This document shows positions 25,022 through 34,411 of a DNA stretch of 64,000 nucleotides, one piece after another. The translations under genes and the position numbers were made by a program. The first letter of the stretch is position 1. Each line of letters opens with the position of its first letter. This stretch comes from Bacteroidota bacterium (lineage in GTDB: Bacteria; Bacteroidota; Bacteroidia; Cytophagales; Cyclobacteriaceae), in assembly GCA_018267285.1 (NCBI GenBank), contig JAFDYU010000015.1, positions 124,001 to 188,000 of the forward strand, written 5' to 3'. The notes under the pieces are model-generated. The model was not told the DNA's origin. It worked only from the letters and a program-made list of their open reading frames with translations, and did no database searches.

Positions 25022-25570
25022 CTATTTCGTGGTGGTTGGAACAGGTGCCGTAGGTGTTATGCCAAGCTTTTTCAGCACCAGGTTAGAAACATTGTATTTT
25101 TCATCGCTGTAAAGCAAAATGTCTCCACCGTTGGCAATGGCCGGATTGATAATAAAAGCAAAACCGTTTTCTTTGGCAACCTCTTCAATGGCCTTTCCAA
25201 TTTTTTTATAGATAGGATCCATCAATTCAGCTTGCTTTTTTTGATAGGACGATTGAGCATCTTGTTGAAATTTCTGCATGTTTTCTTGCAAGGCAGCCAG
25301 CTCACGTTCTTTATCGGCTTTGATGGCTTCGGGCGTAGTGGCGGGCATACCCTGGTAGGCTTTCATTTTTGCTTGGTAGTCGTCATACTTCGCTTTCATT
25401 TGGTTTTCCAATTGCGAGAAATGAGTTTTCAACTGGCTGTCGATTTGTTTGAATTCAGGCATTTGACTCAAAATATAATCGGATTCGGCATACCCGATTT
25501 TTTGCGCTGGATCTTGTGCATTTACTGTGAAAATTAATTCACATAACAGCACGGCTAAAAGTGTTCTCAT
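25022..25570 (-). CDS. OmpH/Skp-family periplasmic chaperone
   Basis: A 182-residue protein: signal peptide (LLAVLLCELIFTVNAQ), then QKIGYAESDYILSQMPEF, the typical OmpH opening, and a long Gln/Lys/Ala-rich helical hairpin before a C-terminal beta part (NVSNLVLKKLGI). Skp trimers hold unfolded outer-membrane proteins in the periplasm. It is the second of two tandem copies after bamA and the last gene before the terminator. Confidence 0.92.
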   Translation of the reverse strand: MRTLLAVLLCELIFTVNAQDPAQKIGYAESDYILSQMPEFKQIDSQLKTHFSQLENQMKAKYDDYQAKMKAYQGMPATTPEAIKADKERELAALQENMQKFQQDAQSSYQKKQAELMDPIYKKIGKAIEEVAKENGFAFIINPAIANGGDILLYSDEKYNVSNLVLKKLGITPTAPVPTTTK

Positions 25571-25594
25571 TTTCAGATTAAGATTAATTGTTTA

Positions 25595-26128
25595 CTATTT
25601 TATTTTATCATTAGGGTCTCCCAGTCCAAGTTCTTCCAAAACAAAGTCGGTGTAGTCATGACGCGGGTCGGTGTAGATCATCACCAGTTCGGCTGCCTTA
25701 TCAAACACAATGGCCAACCGGTTGGCTTTAGAAACTTTACTTACTGCGTCAAACACTTTATCCTGCAAAGGTTTAATCAATTCTTGTTTTTTCAAAAAAA
25801 ATAATCCGCCAAAGCCAAAAACCTTTTTTTGATAGTCTTTCAACTCCGTTTCCTTTTTTTTGATCTCTGCCTGTCGTTCTTCCCTCATTTCTTCGGTCAA
25901 CAGCACTTGTTCGGCCTGGTAGATCGAATAGAGCGCATCTACTTTAGTTTGCATCTCTTCAATTTCTTTTTGCCAGGCTGCCGAAAACTGTTCCAGTTCG
26001 TTTTGTGCTTTGGCGTATTCGGGCATTTTGCTCAAAATAAATTCGGAGTCGATGTACCCGAACTTCTGTGCAGAGGCAAAATTCAGGCCGAAGAGTACAA
26101 AGCTGAAAATAGCTATGAAAACCTTCAT
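25595..26128 (-). CDS. OmpH/Skp-family periplasmic chaperone
   Basis: A 177-residue protein: signal peptide ending NFASAQ, KFGYIDSEFILSKMPEY, then a charged coiled-coil arm (EEIEMQTKV region to KKKETELKDYQKK) and a C-terminal DFVLEELGLG strand. It lies two bases after the bamA stop. Together with the following copy it probably forms the chaperone pair for the adjacent BamA; the two copies share the opening and differ mostly in the arm length and sequence. Confidence 0.92.
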   Translation of the reverse strand: MKVFIAIFSFVLFGLNFASAQKFGYIDSEFILSKMPEYAKAQNELEQFSAAWQKEIEEMQTKVDALYSIYQAEQVLLTEEMREERQAEIKKKETELKDYQKKVFGFGGLFFLKKQELIKPLQDKVFDAVSKVSKANRLAIVFDKAAELVMIYTDPRHDYTDFVLEELGLGDPNDKIK

Positions 26129-26130
26129 TA

Positions 26131-28863
26131 TTATCGGATTTGCTGGCCGATGGTGAAGTGAAAGTGAGTGCCGCTAACCTGATTGGAGTTTGGCAAGGTA
26201 TCGAAACCATAGGCCCAGTTAAGTCCAATCAAACCAAAAGCTGGCATGAAAATTCGCGCTCCAAATCCGGCCGAGCGATACAGGTTAAACGGATTAATGT
26301 CTTGATAATTGCCCCAGTTGTTGCCGGCTTCCGTAAACAAGAACGAATAAACCGTAGCGGCCTGGCTGGTAACCACCGGGTAGCGCAATTCCATACTAAA
26401 CTTGTTGTAAACTATCCCGCCCTCAATTCCGTTGGCAGCTTGAGTGCCGCGAAGGGCGTAAAGAGGAGGCGTAACCGAGTTATCCGGGTAGCCCCGCAAA
26501 CCAATAATCTCTTGCCCGAGAACGAAGGAATTGAACCCGCCCGTTAAACCCGACCCACCTATTAAGAAACGCTCAAATGGTCCTGGCCCACCAATTTTGT
26601 TGTTGTAGGTGCCGATATAACCAAAATGGGCTTTGGTTTCGATTACCAAACTGCGGCCATCCGGTTTTTTGCTGCCCAACAATTTGATGTAGAATTTTGA
26701 ATCGAACATCCACTTGTGCAACTCAAGCCAGTGGTATCGGGTGTTTACGTCTCTGTAATAGTCGGCAGATCTAAATAACGAATACGGAGGCGTTAAGCTT
26801 AAGCTCAAGGAAATGGTTGACCCCGTGGTAGGGAACATGGGGTTGTCAATACTGTTTCGAGCAAGGGTTGTGTTAAAAATAAAACTATTGGTAGAACCTA
26901 TGGCAGGTAACACATTATTGTTCGATCCAAAATAATTCTTGTAGTTGTACACAAGGAAAGAAAGCGAATTGGTTAATGTAAACAATTCATCGGGCCAGGT
27001 AAGCCTGCGCCCCATAGCAATAGTAACCCCGCTTTGTTTTAAGTAAGCACTGTTGGCATCGTAGCTGAACGCAAAACCGCTACGCCCGCTGGGGATGCGT
27101 GAGGCCGAGTGATTTAAACTAACGGTGAGCGAGTTTGGTTTGCGCCCGCCAAGCCAGGGCTCGGAGAACGAGAGGTTGTAGCTTTGAAAAGATTTGCCGT
27201 TGGCCTGCATTTGAATGGAGAGCCGTTGGCCATCGCCTGTGGGCAGTGGCCTCCACTTTTTGAAATTAGCCACGTTACGCATCGAAAAATTATTGAAGGT
27301 AAGGCCCACTGTGCCTACAAATCCGTAGTAACCACCCCACCCGCCTGAAAGCTGAACTTGATCATTGGATTGTTCTTCAACTTTCCACCCAATATTTACT
27401 GTTCCTTTATCTGAGTTAGGCCGAATTTCTTGCTCTATTTTTTGGGCGTTGAAATACCCCATTTGCGAAAGCCGCTGCTGTGAGCTGATGATGTCTCCTC
27501 TCCGAAATTTTTGGCCGGGTATAGTGGTTAGTTCTCTGCGTATCACATGCTCGCTCGTTCTTTCGTTTCCGGTAATGGTTACCAAGTCAATGATGGCCTG
27601 ATCGCCTTCTACAATGCGCATCTCAACGTCAATAGAATCACCTTCAACAGCCACCTCCACGGGCGTAACGTGAAAGAACAAGTAGCCGTCATCCATGTAG
27701 AGGCCACTGATGTCTGCGCCTCCTTTTGGGTTAAAAGTTGTTTTCTTGTCTATCGCTTCCTGGCTATACACATCGCCTTTCTTGATGTCGAGCACTTTGT
27801 TGAGTGTAGCTGCGGTGTATAAATAATTACCGGTCCAGATGATATTTCTAAAATAGTATTTGCGCCCCTCGGTAAGTTTTAGTTTTAGATCAATGGTGGA
27901 ATAATCGTGTTTGGAAATGGTATCGGATATGATGTCGGCATCCCGATAACCCTGCGCGTTAAGATAAGCGATTAATTTCTTTTTGTCTTCTTCATATTCG
28001 GTTTGGATAAATTTCGAACTCTTCAAAAAATTCAATTTAACCTGTTCGTTCAAAAATTTTTTAAGGTCGCGCCAGCTGGTCGTTTTGCTTGAATCAAAAT
28101 ATTCTTTGACGTAGCGCGGTTTAAATCCAAACACCGAAGAAAGCAGCGTTCTGTGCAGCGAAACTTTGGCTCGCTCGTGTGTCTTTTTCAATTTTTTCTT
28201 TAGCGTAGCCGATGAAACTTGGTTGTTGCCCTCGAAGGTGATCTTATTAATTTTCACTTTGGATTGAACGTCAACATCGATGCGCAGGCGCACGCCTCCC
28301 CGATTGAGGGTGTCTCGTTCTCGTACGATTTTTACCTCGGTATTTAAAAACCCTTTCTTCACAAAATGTTTCCGAACGGAGTTCTCTGCGTTTCTCACCA
28401 TGGCATCGGTAACTACTTTGCCGCGGATCAGTCGCATGTCTTCTTTGAGGGACGATTGTTTACCCTGAGATATACCACGGAAATAGAAATCGGTGAGGCG
28501 TGCACGTTCGGTGAGTTTAATAGTAAGGTAAACATTGGTGCCCTCCAATCGGTCTGCGGATATAGTTACGTCACCAACCAGGCCGTGTTTCCAAAGCCTT
28601 CTGATTGCCGTGGAGGTGGAGGTGCCCGGTATTTTTATCCGATCACCGATTTTTAAACCGGTGAGGGAGATCATCGCATTTTTATCAAGTATGTTCAGGC
28701 CAACCACTTCAATACCCGCAATGGTGTATTCGGTGGGTGTAGAATAATTCAACCCCGGCTTAGGCTGTGCTCCGGGTGTGGTCACTTTTGTTCTGTTTCT
28801 AAATTGAGCTTGAGAGGCAATAGAAAACAACAGGATGGAAAACAACAGGAAAAATCTCTTCAT
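26131..28863 (-). CDS. bamA: Outer membrane assembly factor BamA
   Basis: A 910-residue Omp85 protein: signal peptide (MKRFFLLFSILLFSIASQAQ), about five POTRA repeats over residues 40-450 (IAGIEVVGLNILDKNA, KINKITFEGNNQVSS, YYFRNIIWTGNYLY, AIIDLVTITGNERT), and a C-terminal beta-barrel with a GFGARIFMPAFGLIGLNWAYG-like end and final aromatic strand. It inserts barrel proteins into the outer membrane. An Asn/Thr-rich stretch and a large insertion between the third and fourth POTRA follow the usual Bacteroidota pattern. The start at 28863 is five bases from the uppS stop. Confidence 0.96.
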   Translation of the reverse strand: MKRFFLLFSILLFSIASQAQFRNRTKVTTPGAQPKPGLNYSTPTEYTIAGIEVVGLNILDKNAMISLTGLKIGDRIKIPGTSTSTAIRRLWKHGLVGDVTISADRLEGTNVYLTIKLTERARLTDFYFRGISQGKQSSLKEDMRLIRGKVVTDAMVRNAENSVRKHFVKKGFLNTEVKIVRERDTLNRGGVRLRIDVDVQSKVKINKITFEGNNQVSSATLKKKLKKTHERAKVSLHRTLLSSVFGFKPRYVKEYFDSSKTTSWRDLKKFLNEQVKLNFLKSSKFIQTEYEEDKKKLIAYLNAQGYRDADIISDTISKHDYSTIDLKLKLTEGRKYYFRNIIWTGNYLYTAATLNKVLDIKKGDVYSQEAIDKKTTFNPKGGADISGLYMDDGYLFFHVTPVEVAVEGDSIDVEMRIVEGDQAIIDLVTITGNERTSEHVIRRELTTIPGQKFRRGDIISSQQRLSQMGYFNAQKIEQEIRPNSDKGTVNIGWKVEEQSNDQVQLSGGWGGYYGFVGTVGLTFNNFSMRNVANFKKWRPLPTGDGQRLSIQMQANGKSFQSYNLSFSEPWLGGRKPNSLTVSLNHSASRIPSGRSGFAFSYDANSAYLKQSGVTIAMGRRLTWPDELFTLTNSLSFLVYNYKNYFGSNNNVLPAIGSTNSFIFNTTLARNSIDNPMFPTTGSTISLSLSLTPPYSLFRSADYYRDVNTRYHWLELHKWMFDSKFYIKLLGSKKPDGRSLVIETKAHFGYIGTYNNKIGGPGPFERFLIGGSGLTGGFNSFVLGQEIIGLRGYPDNSVTPPLYALRGTQAANGIEGGIVYNKFSMELRYPVVTSQAATVYSFLFTEAGNNWGNYQDINPFNLYRSAGFGARIFMPAFGLIGLNWAYGFDTLPNSNQVSGTHFHFTIGQQIR

Positions 28864-28867
28864 CAGG

Positions 28868-29611
28868 TCAGGCAATTGGGGTCAACACTTTACCAAATCT
28901 CCGCTCCCTCTTCTGATAGGCGCAAATGGCTTCGTATAAATCTTCTTTTCTAAAATCAGGCCACAGTCGTGGTGTAATGTACAATTCGGTATAGGCAATT
29001 TGCCATAATAAAAAATTGCTGATGCGCACTTCACCACTTGTTCGAATCAATAACTCGGGGTCCGGTACACCGTGGGTGTCGAGATATTTCTCTACCGTTG
29101 ATTCGGTAATATCTTCGGGCTTTAATTGGCCATTTTGTACTTGCTCCGCGATCCGTTTTGTTGCCTGAGTGAGTTCGGAGCGTCCACTGTAGCTGAGGGC
29201 CAGTTGCAAAACCAGCCCTGTATTATTTTTTGTGGTATTAATTGCCTGAGCCAAATTCTGTTGACAAGCTTTGGGAAGACTGTTGATGTCTCCAATGGCT
29301 TTCAAACTAACTTTATTTTCAAGCAAGGTCTTCATTTCTTTTTGAAGTGTGTTCACCAGTAGTTCCATCAATCCATCTACCTCTTCTTTTGGCCTTCCCC
29401 AGTTTTCGGTACTGAAGGCATAGAGCGTTAAAAATTTTACTCCAAGCTCAGCACAAGCCTCTGTGGTTTCTCTCACAGCCTGCACTGCGTTGCGGTGGCC
29501 GAAAATCCGCGCGGCTCCCTTCTGTTTTGCCCAACGGCCGTTGCCGTCCATGATAACGGCTACGTGTTGAGGGAGATTATTGAAGTCAATATTTTCTTTT
29601 AACGTTGACAC
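28868..29611 (-). CDS. uppS: Isoprenyl transferase (undecaprenyl diphosphate synthase)
   Basis: A 247-residue cis-prenyltransferase that makes undecaprenyl diphosphate, the carrier lipid for cell-wall sugars. Motifs: VAVIMDGNGRWAKQKG with catalytic Asp, FGHRNAVQAVRE, TLYAFSTENWGRP, and the C-terminal RTSGEVRISNFLLWQIAYTE. It begins with GTG (MSTLKENIDF), as no ATG lies at a suitable place. Its -7 element is seven bases upstream. First gene of the block that continues into bamA and both skp genes. Confidence 0.96.
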   Translation of the reverse strand: MSTLKENIDFNNLPQHVAVIMDGNGRWAKQKGAARIFGHRNAVQAVRETTEACAELGVKFLTLYAFSTENWGRPKEEVDGLMELLVNTLQKEMKTLLENKVSLKAIGDINSLPKACQQNLAQAINTTKNNTGLVLQLALSYSGRSELTQATKRIAEQVQNGQLKPEDITESTVEKYLDTHGVPDPELLIRTSGEVRISNFLLWQIAYTELYITPRLWPDFRKEDLYEAICAYQKRERRFGKVLTPIA

Positions 29612-29618
29612 AAGGGTG

Positions 29619-29626
29619 CAAAAGTA
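29619..29626 (-). promoter_or_regulatory. -7 element upstream of uppS
   Basis: Exact TACTTTTG on the minus strand, ending seven bases before the uppS GTG. The messenger would have almost no leader. Confidence 0.5.
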
Positions 29627-29683
29627 GCCAATTTTTACAATTCGATTTGCCGAATCGAGCTCAACAATGCGATGAATTTAAAC

Positions 29684-30391
29684 TCAAAAAAGTTTTTTAT
29701 AGGGGCTGTGGGGGCAGGGGATATCGTAGAAGGTGTAGGTCAGCGATATTCCGGTAAAGAAATAGTTATCGTAATCATTGGGGTTACCGTATTGATAATT
29801 TTTAATGCCGATGTTTGCCGAACTTACATTATCCAGGTAATCGAAGAACGTTTTGCGCATCCCAATTTCAATAGCGATATAATATTTAGGATTGAGCACG
29901 TACTTGAATCCTGCCCCGAAGGGAATGGATATTTGTACGTTGCTGTATTGTGCCGATTTTTTGATGTTCCCTGAAATTCCAAAAAGGCCTACACCCGCAA
30001 AGAGGTAGGGTGTAAACCGAAGCCTGCGCGTATCGCTGCGCCAGTCAAGGAAATGGTATTCGAACGTGCCGGAAAGTTCCATTAAAAAGATATCAAAAGA
30101 AGCATTTCGTTTGATGGCAAAGGAATCGAGCGGATGTCCCCGATCGCTCGCGGCTAACTGGCCGGCTGTTAGAGCGGTTCGAAAGCTGATAACCTTACTG
30201 ATGTTGGATCGATAAAAAACGGTAGCTGCCGGGCGTGAGGTTCGGAAGCTGTACGTTCGAACCAAATCGCCTGTGTAATTAAACACGCCCAATCCAAAAC
30301 CGATTTCAGATTTTTGTAATAACTGTGCGCGCAACGAGTTTGTGCTGCCACATAACAATCCTGCCAACAAAATAATTAACAGGATGCGCAT
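29684..30391 (-). CDS. DUF6089 outer-membrane beta-barrel protein
   Basis: A 235-residue protein: signal peptide (LLIILLAGLLCGSTNSLRAQ), then alternating strands typical of an 8-stranded barrel (IGFGLGVFNYTGDLVRTY, FEYHFLDW, YLFAGVGLFGI, YYIAIEIGMRKTFFDYLDNVS). The YLDNVS and YTGDL signatures fit DUF6089, a family placed beside uppS/bamA in many Bacteroidota. Function unknown. It follows a longer paralogue by six bases. Confidence 0.88.
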   Translation of the reverse strand: MRILLIILLAGLLCGSTNSLRAQLLQKSEIGFGLGVFNYTGDLVRTYSFRTSRPAATVFYRSNISKVISFRTALTAGQLAASDRGHPLDSFAIKRNASFDIFLMELSGTFEYHFLDWRSDTRRLRFTPYLFAGVGLFGISGNIKKSAQYSNVQISIPFGAGFKYVLNPKYYIAIEIGMRKTFFDYLDNVSSANIGIKNYQYGNPNDYDNYFFTGISLTYTFYDIPCPHSPYKKLF

Positions 30392-30397
30392 ATTATC

Positions 30398-31504
30398 CTA
30401 TCTGAATTTGGCTCGGTGAAACGTTGCCCCAAGAATGTAACTAATCCGGATGGACGTAACCATGTAAATGTCTGAATTACCTCTTGCTCCACGGTTATTG
30501 GTTTTGTATTCAGTGCCGTATCCATTTACCACAGGTATATTTACCACACCATTTGGGGTGTTCAGGGCATACGTATTGATCGTGTTCGATACGGCAGGCG
30601 TTAACAATTCGTTGGATCGATAGGCCATGGCTTGGGCTAACTGGGTCATGGATGGATCCTTTGCTTTTATGCTGTTTAAGTCAACGAAGTTTTTGCTTAC
30701 GTCATCCAAATAATCGGTGAACGTATAACGAAAACCAACATCCGCCCATAAATCAAGCACTTCATTTAATCTAAAACGTGCACCAAAGCCAAATGGTATA
30801 GCCACCTGCATTAATCCATAAGGTTTTATGCCGGAGTTAACGGCAGAAGCCGGGAGATTGGAGTATTGGCCTTCTGTGCCGAGCGGTTGGAGGTCAACCC
30901 ACTTGCCGGCATACGGATCGGGGCTTCCGTCCAGGTATTTTGTTGGGGCCTGCGCCTGAGGGTTTTGAAGAAATGCGGCAAAGCCTGCAAAAACATAAGG
31001 TGTCCACCTTACTCTGTTGATGTAGGTTCCTTCGTTTTCAAATAAATCGAAATAGGCTGTTAAGGATAGTTCTTTGATGCGATTTCGAAAAGAAAGATTC
31101 CTTTCCTTGCGCCAGTTTCCATCTCCGCCCTTAGCCGATTCGGCATCCGATCCTTTCAGGGTTCCATACATAAATTGCCCTACCAACGTGTACCTCGGGC
31201 CAAAACGGTGAAAGAACGAAATTCCAAAGGCAGGCTTGGTAAAGGAAATATCTGTACTGAATTTACTGGGTAGTGGGGATAAGTCCCCATAATAATTTAG
31301 GGCGTTTACAGAAAAGCCCACACCGCTGTACACGTGTTCTCGGCCAAAATGCTTCTTGCCCGTAAAGGTAGAGATACGCTTGTTGTTCTTTTTAATTGAA
31401 CGTCTGTTAAACCCCTTTTTATTGAATTGCGCCCACAGATCTGGCGTCATGCTCAACGTCAAGAATGCCACAACACATAAAAAATATAACTTCCTCATAG
31501 CCAT
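30398..31504 (-). CDS. DUF6089 outer-membrane protein, long paralogue
   Basis: A 368-residue barrel protein with a signal peptide (LYFLCVVAFLTLSMTPDLWAQ) and a basic segment (KKGFNRRSIKKNNKR). The shared signatures with the shorter downstream copy are FSVNALNYYGDLSP, YVFAGFAAFLQ and VGFRYTFTDYLDDVSKNFVD. It is about 130 residues longer because of loops between strands and an N-terminal extension. ATG at 31504 is used; a second ATG at 31498 is nearly as likely. A -7 element lies 18 bases upstream. Confidence 0.88.
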   Translation of the reverse strand: MAMRKLYFLCVVAFLTLSMTPDLWAQFNKKGFNRRSIKKNNKRISTFTGKKHFGREHVYSGVGFSVNALNYYGDLSPLPSKFSTDISFTKPAFGISFFHRFGPRYTLVGQFMYGTLKGSDAESAKGGDGNWRKERNLSFRNRIKELSLTAYFDLFENEGTYINRVRWTPYVFAGFAAFLQNPQAQAPTKYLDGSPDPYAGKWVDLQPLGTEGQYSNLPASAVNSGIKPYGLMQVAIPFGFGARFRLNEVLDLWADVGFRYTFTDYLDDVSKNFVDLNSIKAKDPSMTQLAQAMAYRSNELLTPAVSNTINTYALNTPNGVVNIPVVNGYGTEYKTNNRGARGNSDIYMVTSIRISYILGATFHRAKFR

Positions 31505-31521
31505 TTAGGTGTATAGATCAA

Positions 31522-31529
31522 CAAAGGTA
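31522..31529 (-). promoter_or_regulatory. -7 promoter element TACCTTTG
   Basis: Exact TAnnTTTG on the minus strand in the 41-base gap between nadK and the DUF6089 pair, suggesting the pair has its own promoter. Confidence 0.5.
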
Positions 31530-31545
31530 CTAAAATAAGGATAAT

Positions 31546-32421
31546 TCAGTTTCTGATGTCGAGCCCCCAATTCAATTTTTGTCGAAGAGTGCTAAAATAA
31601 TGCTGCCCCTGAAGCTGAACCAAGTTTACGTAAAAGCGCTCTTTTTTCACTTTCAATTTCACCGACTCATCTATAGTTTCCACTCGCGAATCTAAAGAGA
31701 CAATGTATTTTTTGCTGCGGCCTTCAATTTGAAAAGTGATTTCCGATTTATCGGAAACGATGATGGGTCGTGTACCGAGGTTATGTGGACTAACCGGGGT
31801 TATGATGAAACTTTCGGATTCGGGGTAAACCAAAGGCCCTCCGCAACTTAGCGAATACCCCGTTGAACCGGTTGGCGTGGATACGATAATGCCATCGGCC
31901 CAGTAGGAGTTGAGCAGCCGGCCGTCCACCGAGACGTGTACGGTAATCATAGCTGACGAATCTTTTTTTATGATGGTGAAATCGTTTAACGCAAAGTTGA
32001 GATTGCCAAATAATTTTGGTGTAGATATCAACTTCAACAGCGATCTTGAATCAATGGTGAAATTCCCTTTGACCAGCGATGCGATTGCCGCTTCAGAATC
32101 TTCCCGGCTGTTGGTTGCCAAAAACCCAAGCCTCCCGGTGTTGATACCAAGTATGGGTGTCTCTGCTTTTCCAATATAGGTCACCGATTCCAGTAAGGTA
32201 CCATCTCCACCCAAGGAGAGGAAGAAATCTAAATTGCGCAGGTTAGAGGAATGGTCGAAAATTTTTAGTTTAAAATCAGCAACTTGAGGGGTCTTGACGA
32301 TCTTCAGGAATTTATCGGACACCCAGGTTTCAATTTTGTGTTCTTGAAGAGCGCTCAATACTTTTAGAATAAATCGAGGCGATTTGTTCTGAAAATCTTT
32401 GCCGTGTATGCCAATGCGCAT
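31546..32421 (-). CDS. nadK: NAD kinase
   Basis: A 291-residue kinase that phosphorylates NAD to NADP. The family signature is present as LGGDGTLLESV and NTGRLGFLA, followed by ADGIIVSTPTGSTGYSLSCGGP and the C-terminal TRPIIVSDKSE. It lies 18 bases after the CBS gene stop and continues a minus-strand run. Length is normal. Confidence 0.96.
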   Translation of the reverse strand: MRIGIHGKDFQNKSPRFILKVLSALQEHKIETWVSDKFLKIVKTPQVADFKLKIFDHSSNLRNLDFFLSLGGDGTLLESVTYIGKAETPILGINTGRLGFLATNSREDSEAAIASLVKGNFTIDSRSLLKLISTPKLFGNLNFALNDFTIIKKDSSAMITVHVSVDGRLLNSYWADGIIVSTPTGSTGYSLSCGGPLVYPESESFIITPVSPHNLGTRPIIVSDKSEITFQIEGRSKKYIVSLDSRVETIDESVKLKVKKERFYVNLVQLQGQHYFSTLRQKLNWGLDIRN

Positions 32422-32439
32422 GCGTAGGAATTTGGGGTA

Positions 32440-33108
32440 TCAAATATCCAAATATTTCAACAGCATATCGAGGCGTTCCTGCTCTCCCGATCGGGAAACG
32501 TTTGCTTCCTGATAGCGGCCAATTACCCGGTATCCAAAACGTTCAAGGGTTGCCACAATGTGAGTGAGGTCGATCAAATTTATTTTAAGTGTGATTTTTA
32601 TCTTGCCTTTATCCAACGGATCTTCTACCATAATGCTGCTGATCACTTTCGCATTGTTTTCTTCAACATAGCGACAAATTTCCGCCAGCGAATAATCAAT
32701 CAAATCCATAGACAGAACCAAAACACCACCGGGCATTTGCACGGCAGCAGTTTGGGCAAAAGAAGCCATGATGTCTTGCACGGTAATTACGCCCAGGTAT
32801 TTATTGTTTTCGTCCGTTACACAAACCATCTGCAGTTTGTGCTGGGCAGCCGTCTTCAAGATGTCGTAAAAATGAGAAGCTAAATTAACCGTGCAGTCCT
32901 TGCCCACCAATTCAAACCCCGAAAGATCTTTTTCTATTTCGTTGGCCTCTAAAATTATTTCTTCCGAGATGAAGCCTTTCAACTCGCCTTGATCTACAAC
33001 GGGCAGGTAATTACAACGGAACTCTTCCATCCACACAATAGCCTTGTGTGCATCGTCCGTCACTTTCAGTGGCGGAATCATGTGGTTGATGAGTTCTTCG
33101 GCAATCAT
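32440..33108 (-). CDS. CBS-domain protein
   Basis: A 222-residue protein with two CBS motifs over about residues 1-125 (LKVTDDAHKAIVWMEEF, CNYLPVVDQGELKGFI; LQMVCVTDENNKYLGVITVQDIM) and a C-terminal ACT-like half (VLVLSMDLIDYSLAEICRYVE). CBS pairs bind adenine nucleotides and tune partner proteins. Its fixed place beside nadK in Bacteroidota raises a link to nucleotide sensing, but no direct evidence is visible. Confidence 0.9.
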   Translation of the reverse strand: MIAEELINHMIPPLKVTDDAHKAIVWMEEFRCNYLPVVDQGELKGFISEEIILEANEIEKDLSGFELVGKDCTVNLASHFYDILKTAAQHKLQMVCVTDENNKYLGVITVQDIMASFAQTAAVQMPGGVLVLSMDLIDYSLAEICRYVEENNAKVISSIMVEDPLDKGKIKITLKINLIDLTHIVATLERFGYRVIGRYQEANVSRSGEQERLDMLLKYLDI

Positions 33109-33112
33109 TTAG

Positions 33113-33862
33113 TTAAATTAAAAAATCTTCCACCATTTGATTGAATTTCTCGGGGTGTTCCATCATGGGGGCATGACAGCATTTGTCGATAAACTTTAAT
33201 TCTGAATTTGGAATCAACCTATTGAATTCGTGCCCAACCATAGGTGGGGTAATCGTATCGTTTAATCCCCAAATCAGCAATGTGGGAACCTTTATGTTGG
33301 GCAATTCTAACGCCAAATTATTTCGTTGTGCCGATTTTGCGATGGCCACGATGCGCATGCACTTGGGAATGCTCTTGGTGGTTTCAAAAACTTCGTCCAC
33401 CAATTCTTTCGAAGCAACGTTGGGGTCGTAGAACGTATAAGCCACTCGCTCGCGGATATAGTCGTAGCTTCCTCTTCGCGGGTACGAGCCGCCCATGGTG
33501 TTTTCGAATAAACCGGAGCTCCCGGTGAGCACCAGTTTGGCTACTTTGGCGGGGTTGTTCAAGGTATATAAAATCCCCACGTGGCCACCCAGCGAATTGC
33601 CCATGATGATCATGTTATCGAGTTGCATGAGGGTGACAAACCGTTCTGTGAACTCCCGTAAACCAACGAGGCCGGCTTCTTTAATCGGCATTTCGTAGAT
33701 GGGCAACATCGGGATAACCACACGTAAGCGTTTTGAGTAGTGGCTCACCACTTCTTCCCAGTTGCTGAGCGCACCAAACAATCCGTGCAGAAGCATCAGC
33801 ACTTGCCCCTGACCTTCGTCAACATATTTAAACCCGTCTTTTTCCCTAACGTGAAGTGCCAT
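33113..33862 (-). CDS. Alpha/beta hydrolase
   Basis: A 249-residue alpha/beta-fold hydrolase. The nucleophile elbow is GNSLGGHVG, the oxyanion region LLHGLFGALSNW, the acid residue LIWGLNDTITPP, and the catalytic His in CCHAPMMEHPE. No signal peptide. Bacteroidota gene order often places this type beside pdxJ and the CBS-nadK genes. Substrate unknown; esterase or C-C hydrolase types are possible. Confidence 0.9.
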   Translation of the reverse strand: MALHVREKDGFKYVDEGQGQVLMLLHGLFGALSNWEEVVSHYSKRLRVVIPMLPIYEMPIKEAGLVGLREFTERFVTLMQLDNMIIMGNSLGGHVGILYTLNNPAKVAKLVLTGSSGLFENTMGGSYPRRGSYDYIRERVAYTFYDPNVASKELVDEVFETTKSIPKCMRIVAIAKSAQRNNLALELPNIKVPTLLIWGLNDTITPPMVGHEFNRLIPNSELKFIDKCCHAPMMEHPEKFNQMVEDFLI

Positions 33863-33904
33863 CCTTCTTGTTTTTTCCGATAAGTAAGCAAAAAAAAACG
33901 AACC

Positions 33905-34411
33905 TTAGAACTGCTTGAAAGTTTCTTTGAAAAAAGGGAGAAATCCCGCAAAGGTTTCTGATGCAGATTTGGCAAAACCAAGGATTTTGGGATACAGCCA
34001 CGACCCGCTGGTCCAGGCTGCGGGAAAGTGAACATCAACACGATAAAAAAGCCAAAGGATAACACTCAAACAAAACGCATACTTTGCTACCCCCAAAACA
34101 GCTCCGGCTATGGCATCAACCTGCCCAAGAAATGTGTCGTCCAGTAAATGTTTGATACGCTTGCCCATAAAAATAACCAACACAACTACGGCAATAAAAA
34201 TGATGAAAAAAGAAAGGTAGGGCAGAAAGACAGTATCGGCATTAAATTGTTTGTGTAGATAGTCTACGCCAAGCCCCATCAGTTTAAAACCAAGGAAAAC
34301 CCCCAGCATCAGGGCAACGACAAAAAATAGCTCAGCGAGAAAGCCTCTTTTGTATCCTAAGAAGCCCCCAAGTATAAGTATCAATGAAAGCGCAATGTCG
34401 ATTTTACTCAA
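33905..34411 (-). CDS. CvpA-family membrane protein
   Basis: A 168-residue protein with four hydrophobic helices and the CvpA layout: IDIALSLILILGGFLGYKRGFLAELFF at the start (shown in part), then LDDTFLGQVDAIAGAVLGVAKYAF. CvpA proteins affect colicin V production and envelope stress. The start codon is TTG, overlapping the upstream yqeY stop as TTGA, which supports the call because no ATG fits the family start. Confidence 0.85.
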   Translation of the reverse strand: MSKIDIALSLILILGGFLGYKRGFLAELFFVVALMLGVFLGFKLMGLGVDYLHKQFNADTVFLPYLSFFIIFIAVVVLVIFMGKRIKHLLDDTFLGQVDAIAGAVLGVAKYAFCLSVILWLFYRVDVHFPAAWTSGSWLYPKILGFAKSASETFAGFLPFFKETFKQF